NCBI GenBank assembly: GCA_027017165.1
Contig: JALURF010000207.1
Location: 11,643-19,332 of the forward strand
Origin: Thermofilaceae archaeon
GTDB lineage: Archaea; Thermoproteota; Thermoprotei; Thermofilales; B69-G16
Direction: 5' to 3'
Length of the DNA stretch: 7,690 nt
Shown: one piece after another, positions 1-5,250 of the stretch
How the letters are laid out: every line of letters starts with the position of its first letter
How positions within the stretch are numbered: position 1 is the stretch's first letter
Program-made: the position numbers and the translations under genes
Notes under the pieces: generated by a model
The model's database searches: none
What the model saw: only the letters and a program-made list of their open reading frames with translations
What the model was told of the DNA's origin: nothing

Positions 1-88
1 CGCCCATTCTAATATACCTGGACAGTTTTCTCATAGTTTCTTCTTGTAAGGGCCTCGGCTCGTAGTGGAAGTACCTAAACCTTGACAT
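1..88 (-). CDS. Unrecognised protein, N-terminal 29 residues only
   Basis: On the minus strand an ATG (complement of 86-88) opens a frame that stays open to the window edge. The visible N-terminus begins MSRFRYFHYEPRP and ends near RYIRMG; it is rich in Arg, Tyr and Glu, shows no signal peptide or membrane segment, and looks like the start of a soluble protein. An in-frame stop lies a few codons upstream of the ATG, so no longer start is likely. I do not recognise the family from 29 residues. A TATA-like element about 32 nt upstream on the same strand supports the reading. It is divergent from the transporter cassette and may share its control region. The fragment is short enough that chance openness cannot be excluded. 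Confidence 0.5.
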   Translation of the reverse strand, partial: MSRFRYFHYEPRPLQEETMRKLSRYIRMG

Positions 89-119
89 CTGTTGGACGAC
101 CCTACTCTAGATCCGTGAG

Positions 120-129
120 TTATTCTAAG
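120..129 (-). promoter_or_regulatory. TATA-like element for the leftward gene
   Basis: Read on the minus strand this is CTTAGAATAA, nearly the same string as the rightward TATA candidate at 180-188 (TTTAGAATA). Its edge lies about 32 nt before the minus-strand ATG at 88, which would give a very short leader. Position and composition fit an archaeal TATA box, but nothing else in the sequence confirms it. Confidence 0.35.
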
Positions 130-155
130 CTTGGCCCCTATTATTCTATTTTGCT

Positions 156-172
156 TTAACATTTTTTGTTAA
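156..172 (+). promoter_or_regulatory. Palindromic operator candidate TTAAC-N7-GTTAA, copy 1
   Basis: TTAAC (156-160) and GTTAA (168-172) form an inverted repeat with a 7-nt T-rich spacer; here the symmetry extends to TTTAACA/TGTTAAA (155-173). It sits directly against the BRE/TATA element, a usual site for an archaeal repressor or activator, and lies between two divergent genes. Both half-sites are retained in copy 2. The regulator is unknown. A short T-tract hairpin terminator is an alternative, but no gene ends just before it. Confidence 0.55.
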
Positions 173-188
173 ACAAAGATTTAGAATA
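172..188 (+). promoter_or_regulatory. BRE/TATA promoter of cassette 1
   Basis: An A-rich BRE-like stretch (172-179) precedes TTTAGAATA (180-188). Transcription would start roughly 25 nt downstream, near 208-212, leaving a leader of about 32-36 nt before the ATG at 244. The same element with TTTAAAATA stands at the same place in the second leader, which supports it as the real promoter. Confidence 0.55.
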
Positions 189-243
189 AGATTATAAGCG
201 TAAAATTAATAACAAAGTATGTAAAATACTACATGGTGCGAGA

Positions 244-474
244 ATGATACCGTATACTCTGTTTTACATTTCGACGATATTCGCCGTCGTGATCGCGATA
301 ATAGTGCTGGATTTCATACAGAATAAATTTACAAAACCGTATTTTGAAGAAATCAGAAAAGAAAAAAGCTTTTTCCTCTATATACACGTCTTCAAAGTAT
401 TAGCGGAAGTCGCGGTACTCTGGCTTATAATAGCGTTCATCGGGCAGATATTCATGGGTTGGATTTCCCTATGA
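244..474 (+). CDS. Small two-helix membrane protein, first gene of ECF cassette 1
   Basis: A 76-residue protein with two predicted membrane helices (about residues 5-23 and 50-73) joined by a charged loop rich in Lys, Glu and Phe (about 26-46). I do not recognise a named family. ATG 244 follows GGTG at 235-238 with 5-nt spacing, and its distance from the leader repeat equals that of the second cassette's start. The stop at 472-474 lies 10 nt before the S-component start, so it is almost certainly co-transcribed with it. Small two-helix proteins are known accessory subunits in some ECF systems (CbiN or NikN in cobalt and nickel transporters). By position and topology this could be an analogous subunit, but that is inference; no sequence similarity to CbiN is evident. 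Cassette 2 has no counterpart. Confidence 0.75.
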   Translation: MIPYTLFYISTIFAVVIAIIVLDFIQNKFTKPYFEEIRKEKSFFLYIHVFKVLAEVAVLWLIIAFIGQIFMGWISL

Positions 475-480
475 GGTGGT
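473..480 (+). promoter_or_regulatory. Strong Shine-Dalgarno site deciding the S-component start
   Basis: GAGGTGGT is an excellent match to the archaeal anti-Shine-Dalgarno sequence and overlaps the TGA of the preceding gene. It lies 4-5 nt before GTG 485, favouring that start over GTG 476, which falls inside the site itself. Confidence 0.6.
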
Positions 481-484
481 TATT

Positions 485-1048
485 GTGGAGATAAACGTTA
501 AAAATATAGTTATTACCGGTGTCACCGCCGGGCTCTGCCTCCCTCTCGCTCTTTTTGCGATAATTCTAGTTCCCATACCGGGGCTACCAGCTGCGTCTGG
601 TTTTTGGATACCAGCTGGCTTCTATTTCGTCATGACGCTGTGGTTTGGAATATGGGGCGCATTAGGCGGTCATATAGCAACTACGCTGGCTATGGGCTAT
701 TTCTTCGGCTATACGCTACAAGTATGGGCTGATGGCGGGCTAGGCGATTTCATAGCGCCGCTAGTATGCTTCATGATTTTTAAGATAGCTAAAGCCGATC
801 CAGAGTTAAAGACTAGAAGAGATTACGCAGTATGGGTAGTCGCCGTGCTGATCTCAAGCCTCGTCTGCGGTCTCTGGGTGCACACCGTTAACCTGTTCTT
901 CGGTGTTATTACGTGGCCCTTCTGGTGGGTCGGAGTTTTAACGTATTTTATCGGTGATTCGCTCGCCGTTTTGATAGTGGGCACGCCACTGTTAAAGACC
1001 TTAACCGGGTATGTAAAGACGTCACCTATGTACGCTTGGAGCGAATAA
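485..1048 (+). CDS. ECF transporter S-component-like membrane protein (cassette 1)
   Basis: A 187-residue, almost wholly hydrophobic protein with five to six membrane helices. In ECF importers the S component binds the vitamin or precursor in the membrane and is toppled by EcfT. The call rests on size, topology and its place directly before EcfT and the ATPase. Features shared with the paralogue at 4457 are a G-x-P-x-x-S loop (about residues 33-38), a W-x-G-x-W-G-A-L-x-G motif (53-62), DFI (88-90), K-x-D-P with a following R-x-x-Y-A (103-115), and GD plus GT-x-LL in the last helix (157-170). GTG 485 is chosen because of the Shine-Dalgarno site at 473-480; GTG 476 would add three residues. Substrate cannot be read; I could not place it confidently in ThiT, YkoE, FolT, QueT or another named S family. 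Confidence 0.72.
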   Translation: MEINVKNIVITGVTAGLCLPLALFAIILVPIPGLPAASGFWIPAGFYFVMTLWFGIWGALGGHIATTLAMGYFFGYTLQVWADGGLGDFIAPLVCFMIFKIAKADPELKTRRDYAVWVVAVLISSLVCGLWVHTVNLFFGVITWPFWWVGVLTYFIGDSLAVLIVGTPLLKTLTGYVKTSPMYAWSE

Positions 1049-1069
1049 TAGGAATCGCTGGCGGTAGCG

Positions 1070-1888
1070 ATGTCTAGGACCTTTTTCATATATATAGAGG
1101 AAAAGTCGCCTCTCCTTAAATTACATCCTTTATTAAAGATCATATCGCTGCTAGCGATTAATCTACTAGCGTGGATTATCGACTCGCTGACAGCCTTATT
1201 ATGTGCGATTATAGCTGTATTTCTAAGCTTTAAATTTTTTAAAATACCATTGGCCAGGATAGGCAGGTTTATCGTATTTGCCGTTCTAATAGTTCAAGCT
1301 GTCATGCTATCGTATCTATTGGGCAGTACCATCCCCGGGAATATAGTATACTATCGTTTCCCCTGGGGCACCTACATTTCGGATATGACGCTGATATACG
1401 CCTTTACGATGACTGCTAAATTCTTATTAATGCTGTGGGGCTCCACCTTGCTCTTAGCCGTGATGCGCGATATTGATATAGTGTACGGGCTTGTATCGAT
1501 GCGGCTACCCTACTATCTAGCCTTCACCGTAAATCTCGCTTTTAGACTCTCAACGGTCTTTATGGAGGACTACGCCAAGGTTAGAGATGCCATGATACTT
1601 AGAGGAACAAATTTTTCAGAGAAATCTCTAGTACAGAGAGCTAGAAACTACGTGCGCCTAGGAACTCCGCTAATGGTGCTCGCGATTCGAAGAATGTTCG
1701 AGATGACAAACGCATTAATAATTAAGGGATTCGAGCCAGGCCGCAGTAGGACCTATCTCTACGATTTCAGTTTAACTATTAAAGATAAAGTAATATTATT
1801 GTTGTTAGTCGCTGCTGTGGTTCTGGCTTTTCTACTCAAGACCTTTTATGGTCTACTTACATTTCCGGGGTGGCCATTTAATGGATGA
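1070..1888 (+). CDS. ecfT: ECF transporter transmembrane coupling protein EcfT (cassette 1)
   Basis: A 272-residue integral membrane protein, the usual EcfT length. EcfT links the S component to the ATPases through two long coupling helices that end in short A-R-G-type motifs. Here the first reads R-D-A-M-I-L-R-G (172-179) and the second A-L-I-I-K-G (215-220), with Lys in place of the usual Arg. Hydrophobic segments lie at about 22-53, 66-87, 107-131, 144-160 and 240-258, and a conserved PGNI is shared with the second EcfT. ATG 1070 is preceded by GGCGGT; the protein begins MSRTFF, matching MSKTFF of the paralogue, which supports the start. It follows the S gene by 21 nt and overlaps the ATPase gene by 8 nt, so translation is likely coupled. 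Confidence 0.88.
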   Translation: MSRTFFIYIEEKSPLLKLHPLLKIISLLAINLLAWIIDSLTALLCAIIAVFLSFKFFKIPLARIGRFIVFAVLIVQAVMLSYLLGSTIPGNIVYYRFPWGTYISDMTLIYAFTMTAKFLLMLWGSTLLLAVMRDIDIVYGLVSMRLPYYLAFTVNLAFRLSTVFMEDYAKVRDAMILRGTNFSEKSLVQRARNYVRLGTPLMVLAIRRMFEMTNALIIKGFEPGRSRTYLYDFSLTIKDKVILLLLVAAVVLAFLLKTFYGLLTFPGWPFNG

Positions 1889-3590
1889 TGTAATAATCCG
1901 CGTGGAGAATCTCTGGTGGAAATATAATACTGGTAGAGAATGGGTTTTAAAAGGAGTAGATTTCAGAGTGGCGAAGGGAGAAATCGTGGGAATCGTAGGT
2001 CCTAGTGGAGTTGGAAAAACGACATTATGTCTATGCTTGACTGGCTTAATTCCTAGAGAAGTTAGAGGCACTATTAAAGGCAGAGTTTTGATAAATGGTA
2101 TGGATACTTTGACGACGCCCTTATCAGAGGTTATAAAAAAGGTCGGTATAGTTTTCCAAGATCCTGAAACTCAATTCGTAACTATGAGAGTTTTAGACGA
2201 GGTAGCTTTTCCCCTCGAAAACTTTGGCTTTCCGAGAGATGAGATACTTAAACGAGTGGAAGAAGCGTTGAGAGTAACCAGAATGACAGAGTATAGCGAC
2301 AAGTATCCTTTCGAGCTATCCGGCGGCCAGAAGCAGAGAATCGCTATCGCCTCGATGCTCGCCCGCCGCCCCGAGATTTTAATTTTAGATGAACCGACAT
2401 CCGATTTAGATCCCTTAGGGAAGCAGGAGATTTTTTCCGTATTATCGGAGTTAAGGAGAAGGTATGGCGTAACGTTGATCATAGTAGAGCACGATACAGA
2501 GAAATTAGCCAGATTTGCTGATAGAATACTACTTCTCTACGATGGGAGAATTATAGAACAAGGTCCGCCGAGAGAATTCTTTAGGGATGTACCGTTCCTC
2601 ATGGAGAAGGGAGTTTATCCACCACAAGTGACAGAAGTTTTTTACAGACTGAATGGCTTGAATCGAGAATTTCTTCCAACGACTCTAGAGGAAGCTTTTA
2701 AAATCTTAGACACTCTTAGCGTTGGAGATTCTCTATCGCCGAGTTTTCCTCGAAAAGGAAGGCAAAGCGGAGAACCAATAATAGTTATGGAAGAGGTCGA
2801 GTACGTGTACCCGGATGGTACTAAAGCGCTTAAAGGCGTGAATTTAAAAATTAGAGAAGGAGAGTTTGTAGCTATAATAGGCCAGAACGGGTCGGGAAAG
2901 ACTACGTTAATTAAGCATATTGTCGGACTTCTTAAACCTACAAAGGGAATTGTTAAAGTATTCGGAATGGATACCAAACATATAGATATCAGTAAGCTGG
3001 CTTGGAAGATAGGTTACGTCTACCAGTGCCCTGACCATCAGTTGTTCTGCACCTCTGTATACGAGGAATGCGCATATGCCCTTAGAAACGCTGGTATGTC
3101 CGAGGAGGAGATACGGGAAAGAGTTGGTAGAGTGTTGGGGATCGTCGGCTTATCTGGACTGGAGGACGTCCCGCCCTATTTCTTGAGTAAAGGTCAGAGA
3201 CAGAGATTGGCGGTAGCTGCGGTGTTAGCGATGGAGCCCGAAGTTATCGTTGTGGACGAGCCTACTACCGGACAGGATTTTGTACAATCTAAGGGGATAA
3301 TGGATTTATTGAAAAAATTAAACGAGTCCGGTAGAACGATCATAGTAGTGACTCATAATATGAGACTCGTAGCTGAGTACGCTGAAAGAGTTGTTGTACT
3401 TAAAGAGGGTAGGGTAATTGCCGATGGTGATGTCAGAGATGTTATGGGTGATTTTGAACTCTTGAGAAGTACTTTTCTAAATCCTCCTCAAGTAACGGTT
3501 CTCGCTAGAAAACTCGTACCGGTAACCGTGTTAACTGTAGAAGAGATGTGTAGAATTATTATGGGTGGTGTATGTGTTGGCGAAAGATAG
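1881..3590 (+). CDS. Fused tandem ECF ATPase (two nucleotide-binding domains, cassette 1)
   Basis: A 569-residue cytoplasmic ATPase joining both ECF nucleotide-binding domains in one chain, the arrangement of YkoD-type proteins. Domain 1 has Walker A GPSGVGKTT (40-48), Q-loop Gln93, LSGGQ (146-150), Walker B LILDE (167-171) and H-loop His204. Domain 2 has GQNGSGKTT (334-342), Gln382, a variant signature LSKGQ (435-439), VIVVDE (455-460) and His492. Thus both domains retain catalytic residues. A YPPQVT motif after domain 1 (246-251) and NPPQVT near the C-terminus (534-539) are repeats of the domain-end element. ATG 1881 follows GGGGTGG at 7-nt spacing; the ATG at 1848 would add 11 residues overlapping EcfT and is less likely. 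It overlaps EcfT by 8 nt and the next gene by 17 nt. The TAG stop is backed by another TAG two codons later. Confidence 0.93.
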   Translation: MDDVIIRVENLWWKYNTGREWVLKGVDFRVAKGEIVGIVGPSGVGKTTLCLCLTGLIPREVRGTIKGRVLINGMDTLTTPLSEVIKKVGIVFQDPETQFVTMRVLDEVAFPLENFGFPRDEILKRVEEALRVTRMTEYSDKYPFELSGGQKQRIAIASMLARRPEILILDEPTSDLDPLGKQEIFSVLSELRRRYGVTLIIVEHDTEKLARFADRILLLYDGRIIEQGPPREFFRDVPFLMEKGVYPPQVTEVFYRLNGLNREFLPTTLEEAFKILDTLSVGDSLSPSFPRKGRQSGEPIIVMEEVEYVYPDGTKALKGVNLKIREGEFVAIIGQNGSGKTTLIKHIVGLLKPTKGIVKVFGMDTKHIDISKLAWKIGYVYQCPDHQLFCTSVYEECAYALRNAGMSEEEIRERVGRVLGIVGLSGLEDVPPYFLSKGQRQRLAVAAVLAMEPEVIVVDEPTTGQDFVQSKGIMDLLKKLNESGRTIIVVTHNMRLVAEYAERVVVLKEGRVIADGDVRDVMGDFELLRSTFLNPPQVTVLARKLVPVTVLTVEEMCRIIMGGVCVGER

Positions 3591-4311
3591 AATTAGAGAA
3601 GAAGTTTGGAGAGAGCTTAGAAAAGTAGCGAAACCCGATTCTCGTTTTCACTGGGATTTTTCGAAATTTATACCTGATTTTGAGGGTAGCGAAAAATGCG
3701 CCGCCGCTATTCGAAGAATGGAGTTGTACAAGAATTCTAGATATATTATGATAACCCCGGATAATTGCCTACAAAAACTCAGAGAGTACTGCATACTAGA
3801 TGGAAAAACCTATATAATGCCCACCTACGGCATCGTTAGAGGCTTTATTAAGATTTCTAGAGAACTAGTTCCGCGAGGTCAGGAAGAGTACGCGTCAACT
3901 CTCGATGGAGCCGATAGATTCGGCGTCTTCGTGACACTGCAGAACATTAAGGCGCTTGAAAAGATAGATTTTCTAGTAACCGGGGCTTCGGCTGTAAATC
4001 TGGAAGGAGTGAGGTATGGAAAGGGTCACGGCTATTTTGACCTTGAATGGGCTATGTTTAGAGAAATAGGAGTTGTAGATGAAAATACTCCCGTAATAGC
4101 GGTGGTTCACGATTGTCAAGTGATAGACATCCCTATCGAAGCCAGTCCCTACGATACAATAGTCGACATTATAGTAACTCCAACCAGGATCATCAATGTC
4201 GAGAAGAAACACGAAAAACCTAAAGGAATTATCTGGGAGAAAATCCCGCAAGAAATGACAGATGAAATACCTCCACTAAAAGAGCTTATGAGATTGAAGA
4301 ATTTAGGGTAG
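3574..4311 (+). CDS. 5-formyltetrahydrofolate cyclo-ligase family protein (COG0212)
   Basis: A 245-residue soluble protein of the 5-formyl-THF cyclo-ligase (methenyltetrahydrofolate synthetase) fold, longer than typical bacterial enzymes and like the archaeal/MTHFSD-type members. Visible marks are the K-x-x-I-R-x-x-V-W start (4-12), a DFS-x-FIPDFEGSE block (28-40) and the phosphate-binding loop R-Y-G-K-G-H-G-Y-F-D (147-156). True cyclo-ligases convert 5-formyl-THF to methenyl-THF using ATP. However, I recall published comparative genomics that tied a COG0212 paralogue to thiamin metabolism rather than folate, so the reaction here is open. GTG 3574 is chosen for the GGTGG at 3564-3568 with 5-nt spacing; GTG 3565 and TTG 3577 are alternatives. 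It overlaps the ATPase gene, so it is part of the transporter operon and probably acts on, or in the pathway of, the imported compound. Confidence 0.87.
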   Translation: MLAKDRIREEVWRELRKVAKPDSRFHWDFSKFIPDFEGSEKCAAAIRRMELYKNSRYIMITPDNCLQKLREYCILDGKTYIMPTYGIVRGFIKISRELVPRGQEEYASTLDGADRFGVFVTLQNIKALEKIDFLVTGASAVNLEGVRYGKGHGYFDLEWAMFREIGVVDENTPVIAVVHDCQVIDIPIEASPYDTIVDIIVTPTRIINVEKKHEKPKGIIWEKIPQEMTDEIPPLKELMRLKNLG

Positions 4312-4368
4312 TCTAGGTATAGGCCTTCCGCGTAACTTTAAGCCTACGTGGAATTATGGCTAAATTTA

Positions 4369-4385
4369 TTAACATTTTTCGTTAA
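4369..4385 (+). promoter_or_regulatory. Palindromic operator candidate TTAAC-N7-GTTAA, copy 2
   Basis: TTAAC (4369-4373) and GTTAA (4381-4385) preserve the half-sites and the 7-nt spacing of copy 1, while the spacer changes T to C at 4380. The retained symmetry next to the BRE/TATA element suggests the same regulator controls both cassettes. Confidence 0.55.
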
Positions 4386-4401
4386 ACAAAGATTTAAAAT
4401 A
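4385..4401 (+). promoter_or_regulatory. BRE/TATA promoter of cassette 2
   Basis: A-rich BRE-like bases (4385-4392) precede TTTAAAATA (4393-4401), a better archaeal TATA match than the copy-1 element. A start site about 25 nt downstream would give a leader of roughly 32-36 nt before TTG 4457. Confidence 0.6.
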
Positions 4402-4456
4402 AAAGTATAACCGTAAATTTAATAATAAAGTATGTAAAGTATCACTTGGTGGAAGC

Positions 4457-5056
4457 TTGCCGACCAGAAAAGTAACTTGGATGCACATAGTCTCCTTCTC
4501 CTTCGCCACAGCCATATCATACGTTTTAGGAGTACTCTCCAGTCTGATATTCCCAGTGCTCGGTGCGCCCGGAGTTTCGGCTCTATACGTAGCCGCCGCT
4601 GTCTACGTCCCCTTAGGCGTTTGGATGGGCATGTGGGGCGCTTTAGCGGGCTATTTTAGTTGCTTCCTCCTAGGTCTTTACCCTAGCGGTTACTCTGTGA
4701 TACAATCGCTGGTGTGGGCTTTCGCCGATTTTATTGAAGCATTAATACCCGCTGCCGCTTTCAGGCTATTAAAGGTAGATCCGGATTTCACAGTAAAAAG
4801 GCCTGGTTATGCTAAACTATTGCCATTCTTCGTGGTTTCAGGCACAGTTCTGATAATCTTAGGCATAACCGTTCAAGTCCTTTGGGGCGCAACTCTCGGA
4901 GAACCCTTCGTAACGTTCTACGTGTACTCCGTCTACATAGGCACCGCGCTGGCGGTTATAGGCATCATTATGGGAATGCTGGCCGGCGATCCGAAAACTT
5001 GGGGCGTCTACGCCGTCTCCGGCATCATATTAGCTTCGGTGTTCTCCGGGCTTTAG
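4457..5056 (+). CDS. ECF S-component-like membrane protein, ended by in-frame TAG (cassette 2)
   Basis: The frame encodes 199 residues before TAG 5054-5056. It is paralogous to the 485-1048 product: G-A-P-G-x-S loop (36-41), W-M-G-M-W-G-A-L-A-G (56-65), ADFI (90-93), K-V-D-P (106-109) and R-P-G-Y-A (115-119) line up in order. About seven hydrophobic helices are visible. The TTG start is supported by GGTGG at 4448-4452 and by exact positional equivalence to the ATG of cassette 1 relative to the shared leader. Residues up to about 175 can be aligned with the whole paralogue; the rest starts an extra helical hairpin that continues in frame after the TAG for 61 codons. The 199-residue product may therefore be functional, or may be a truncated form of a 261-residue protein. 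Substrate unknown; role inferred from position before EcfT and the ATPase. Confidence 0.7.
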   Translation: MPTRKVTWMHIVSFSFATAISYVLGVLSSLIFPVLGAPGVSALYVAAAVYVPLGVWMGMWGALAGYFSCFLLGLYPSGYSVIQSLVWAFADFIEALIPAAAFRLLKVDPDFTVKRPGYAKLLPFFVVSGTVLIILGITVQVLWGATLGEPFVTFYVYSVYIGTALAVIGIIMGMLAGDPKTWGVYAVSGIILASVFSGL

Positions 5057-5242
5057 GGTGCTGGAACTTTAACTGTATTTAACTTCCCGCCGCCTCTACC
5101 TAGTGAGCTTTTCATGCCGGTGTTTATCGGGTGGGTTATGGGCGATTTAATAGTGTTATCGACTATAGGCACCGCGCTATTGGTGGCTTTAACTCCTGTT
5201 ATCAAGAGAACGGCTATATATGTTGAAAAGTGGTTCGCGTAG
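5057..5242 (+). other. In-frame continuation of the S-like gene after TAG (61 codons)
   Basis: Following TAG 5054-5056 the same frame stays open to TAG 5240-5242, which is followed at once by TGA. The translated part has one clear membrane helix (full-frame residues about 222-245). Residues 229-250 share 9 of 22 positions, ungapped, with residues 157-178 at the end of the first S protein, including GD and GT-x-LL. This is therefore the tail of the same gene, not spacer. The terminal TAG overlaps a possible GTG (5242) just before EcfT, as expected of the original gene end. It could be lost by nonsense mutation, read through, translated separately (ATG 5114 is available but lacks a clear ribosome binding site), or an assembly error could have created the stop. 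Confidence 0.75.
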
Positions 5243-5250
5243 TGAGGGAG

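Larger units (their letters stand above)
155..240 (+). repeat. Promoter/leader repeat, copy 1 (pairs with 4368-4453)
   Basis: Comparing 157-238 with 4370-4451 without any gap, I count 11 mismatches in 82 positions (about 87% identity). The copies include a palindrome, a BRE/TATA candidate, the predicted transcript leader and the ribosome binding site. The distance from the block to the first start codon is identical in both (ATG at 244, TTG at 4457). Upstream of the palindrome similarity fades quickly. The block acts as a boundary marker for each transporter cassette and implies co-regulation of the two. Confidence 0.85.
4368..4453 (+). repeat. Promoter/leader repeat, copy 2 (pairs with 155-240)
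   Basis: This is the second copy of the cassette leader, ungapped against 157-238 over 82 positions with 11 differences, five of them in the middle third and four near the ribosome binding site. It fills most of the 145-nt gap between the COG0212 gene and the second cassette. The remaining 4312-4367 shows no gene and no clear terminator. The copy implies a separate promoter for cassette 2 instead of read-through alone. Confidence 0.85.

Noticed and set aside
155..173. T-tract hairpin as a transcription terminator
   Set aside because: It is present at both leaders just before a promoter, and at copy 1 no rightward gene ends upstream of it, so an operator role fits better.
216..230. Hairpin AGTAT-gtaaa-ATACT in the copy-1 leader, as a possible riboswitch stem
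   Set aside because: The equivalent bases of copy 2 (4429-4443) read AGTAT-gtaaa-GTATC and cannot pair, with no compensating change, so a conserved RNA stem is not supported.
823..1143. Minus-strand frames opposite the transporter genes (also near 1853-2071, 2171-2482, 2642-2977, 3973-4251, 5307-5729, 7226-7456)
   Set aside because: They lie antisense to strongly supported genes, lack ribosome binding sites and show no recognisable protein character.
1848..1880. Earlier ATG start for the first fused ATPase
   Set aside because: It would add 11 residues lying wholly within EcfT; ATG 1881 has a good GGGGTGG site and begins directly before the conserved domain start, like the paralogue.
3588..3677. 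UAG as a generally translated codon
   Set aside because: Extending the first ATPase through its TAG meets two more TAGs and then TGA within about 30 codons of sequence that codes for the COG0212 protein in another frame, so UAG acts as a normal stop there.
4477..4659. Alternative-frame ORFs at 4477-4659 and 4882-5082
   Set aside because: Their Arg-rich composition is typical of an out-of-frame reading of the membrane protein gene; the frame from 4457 has clear paralogy.
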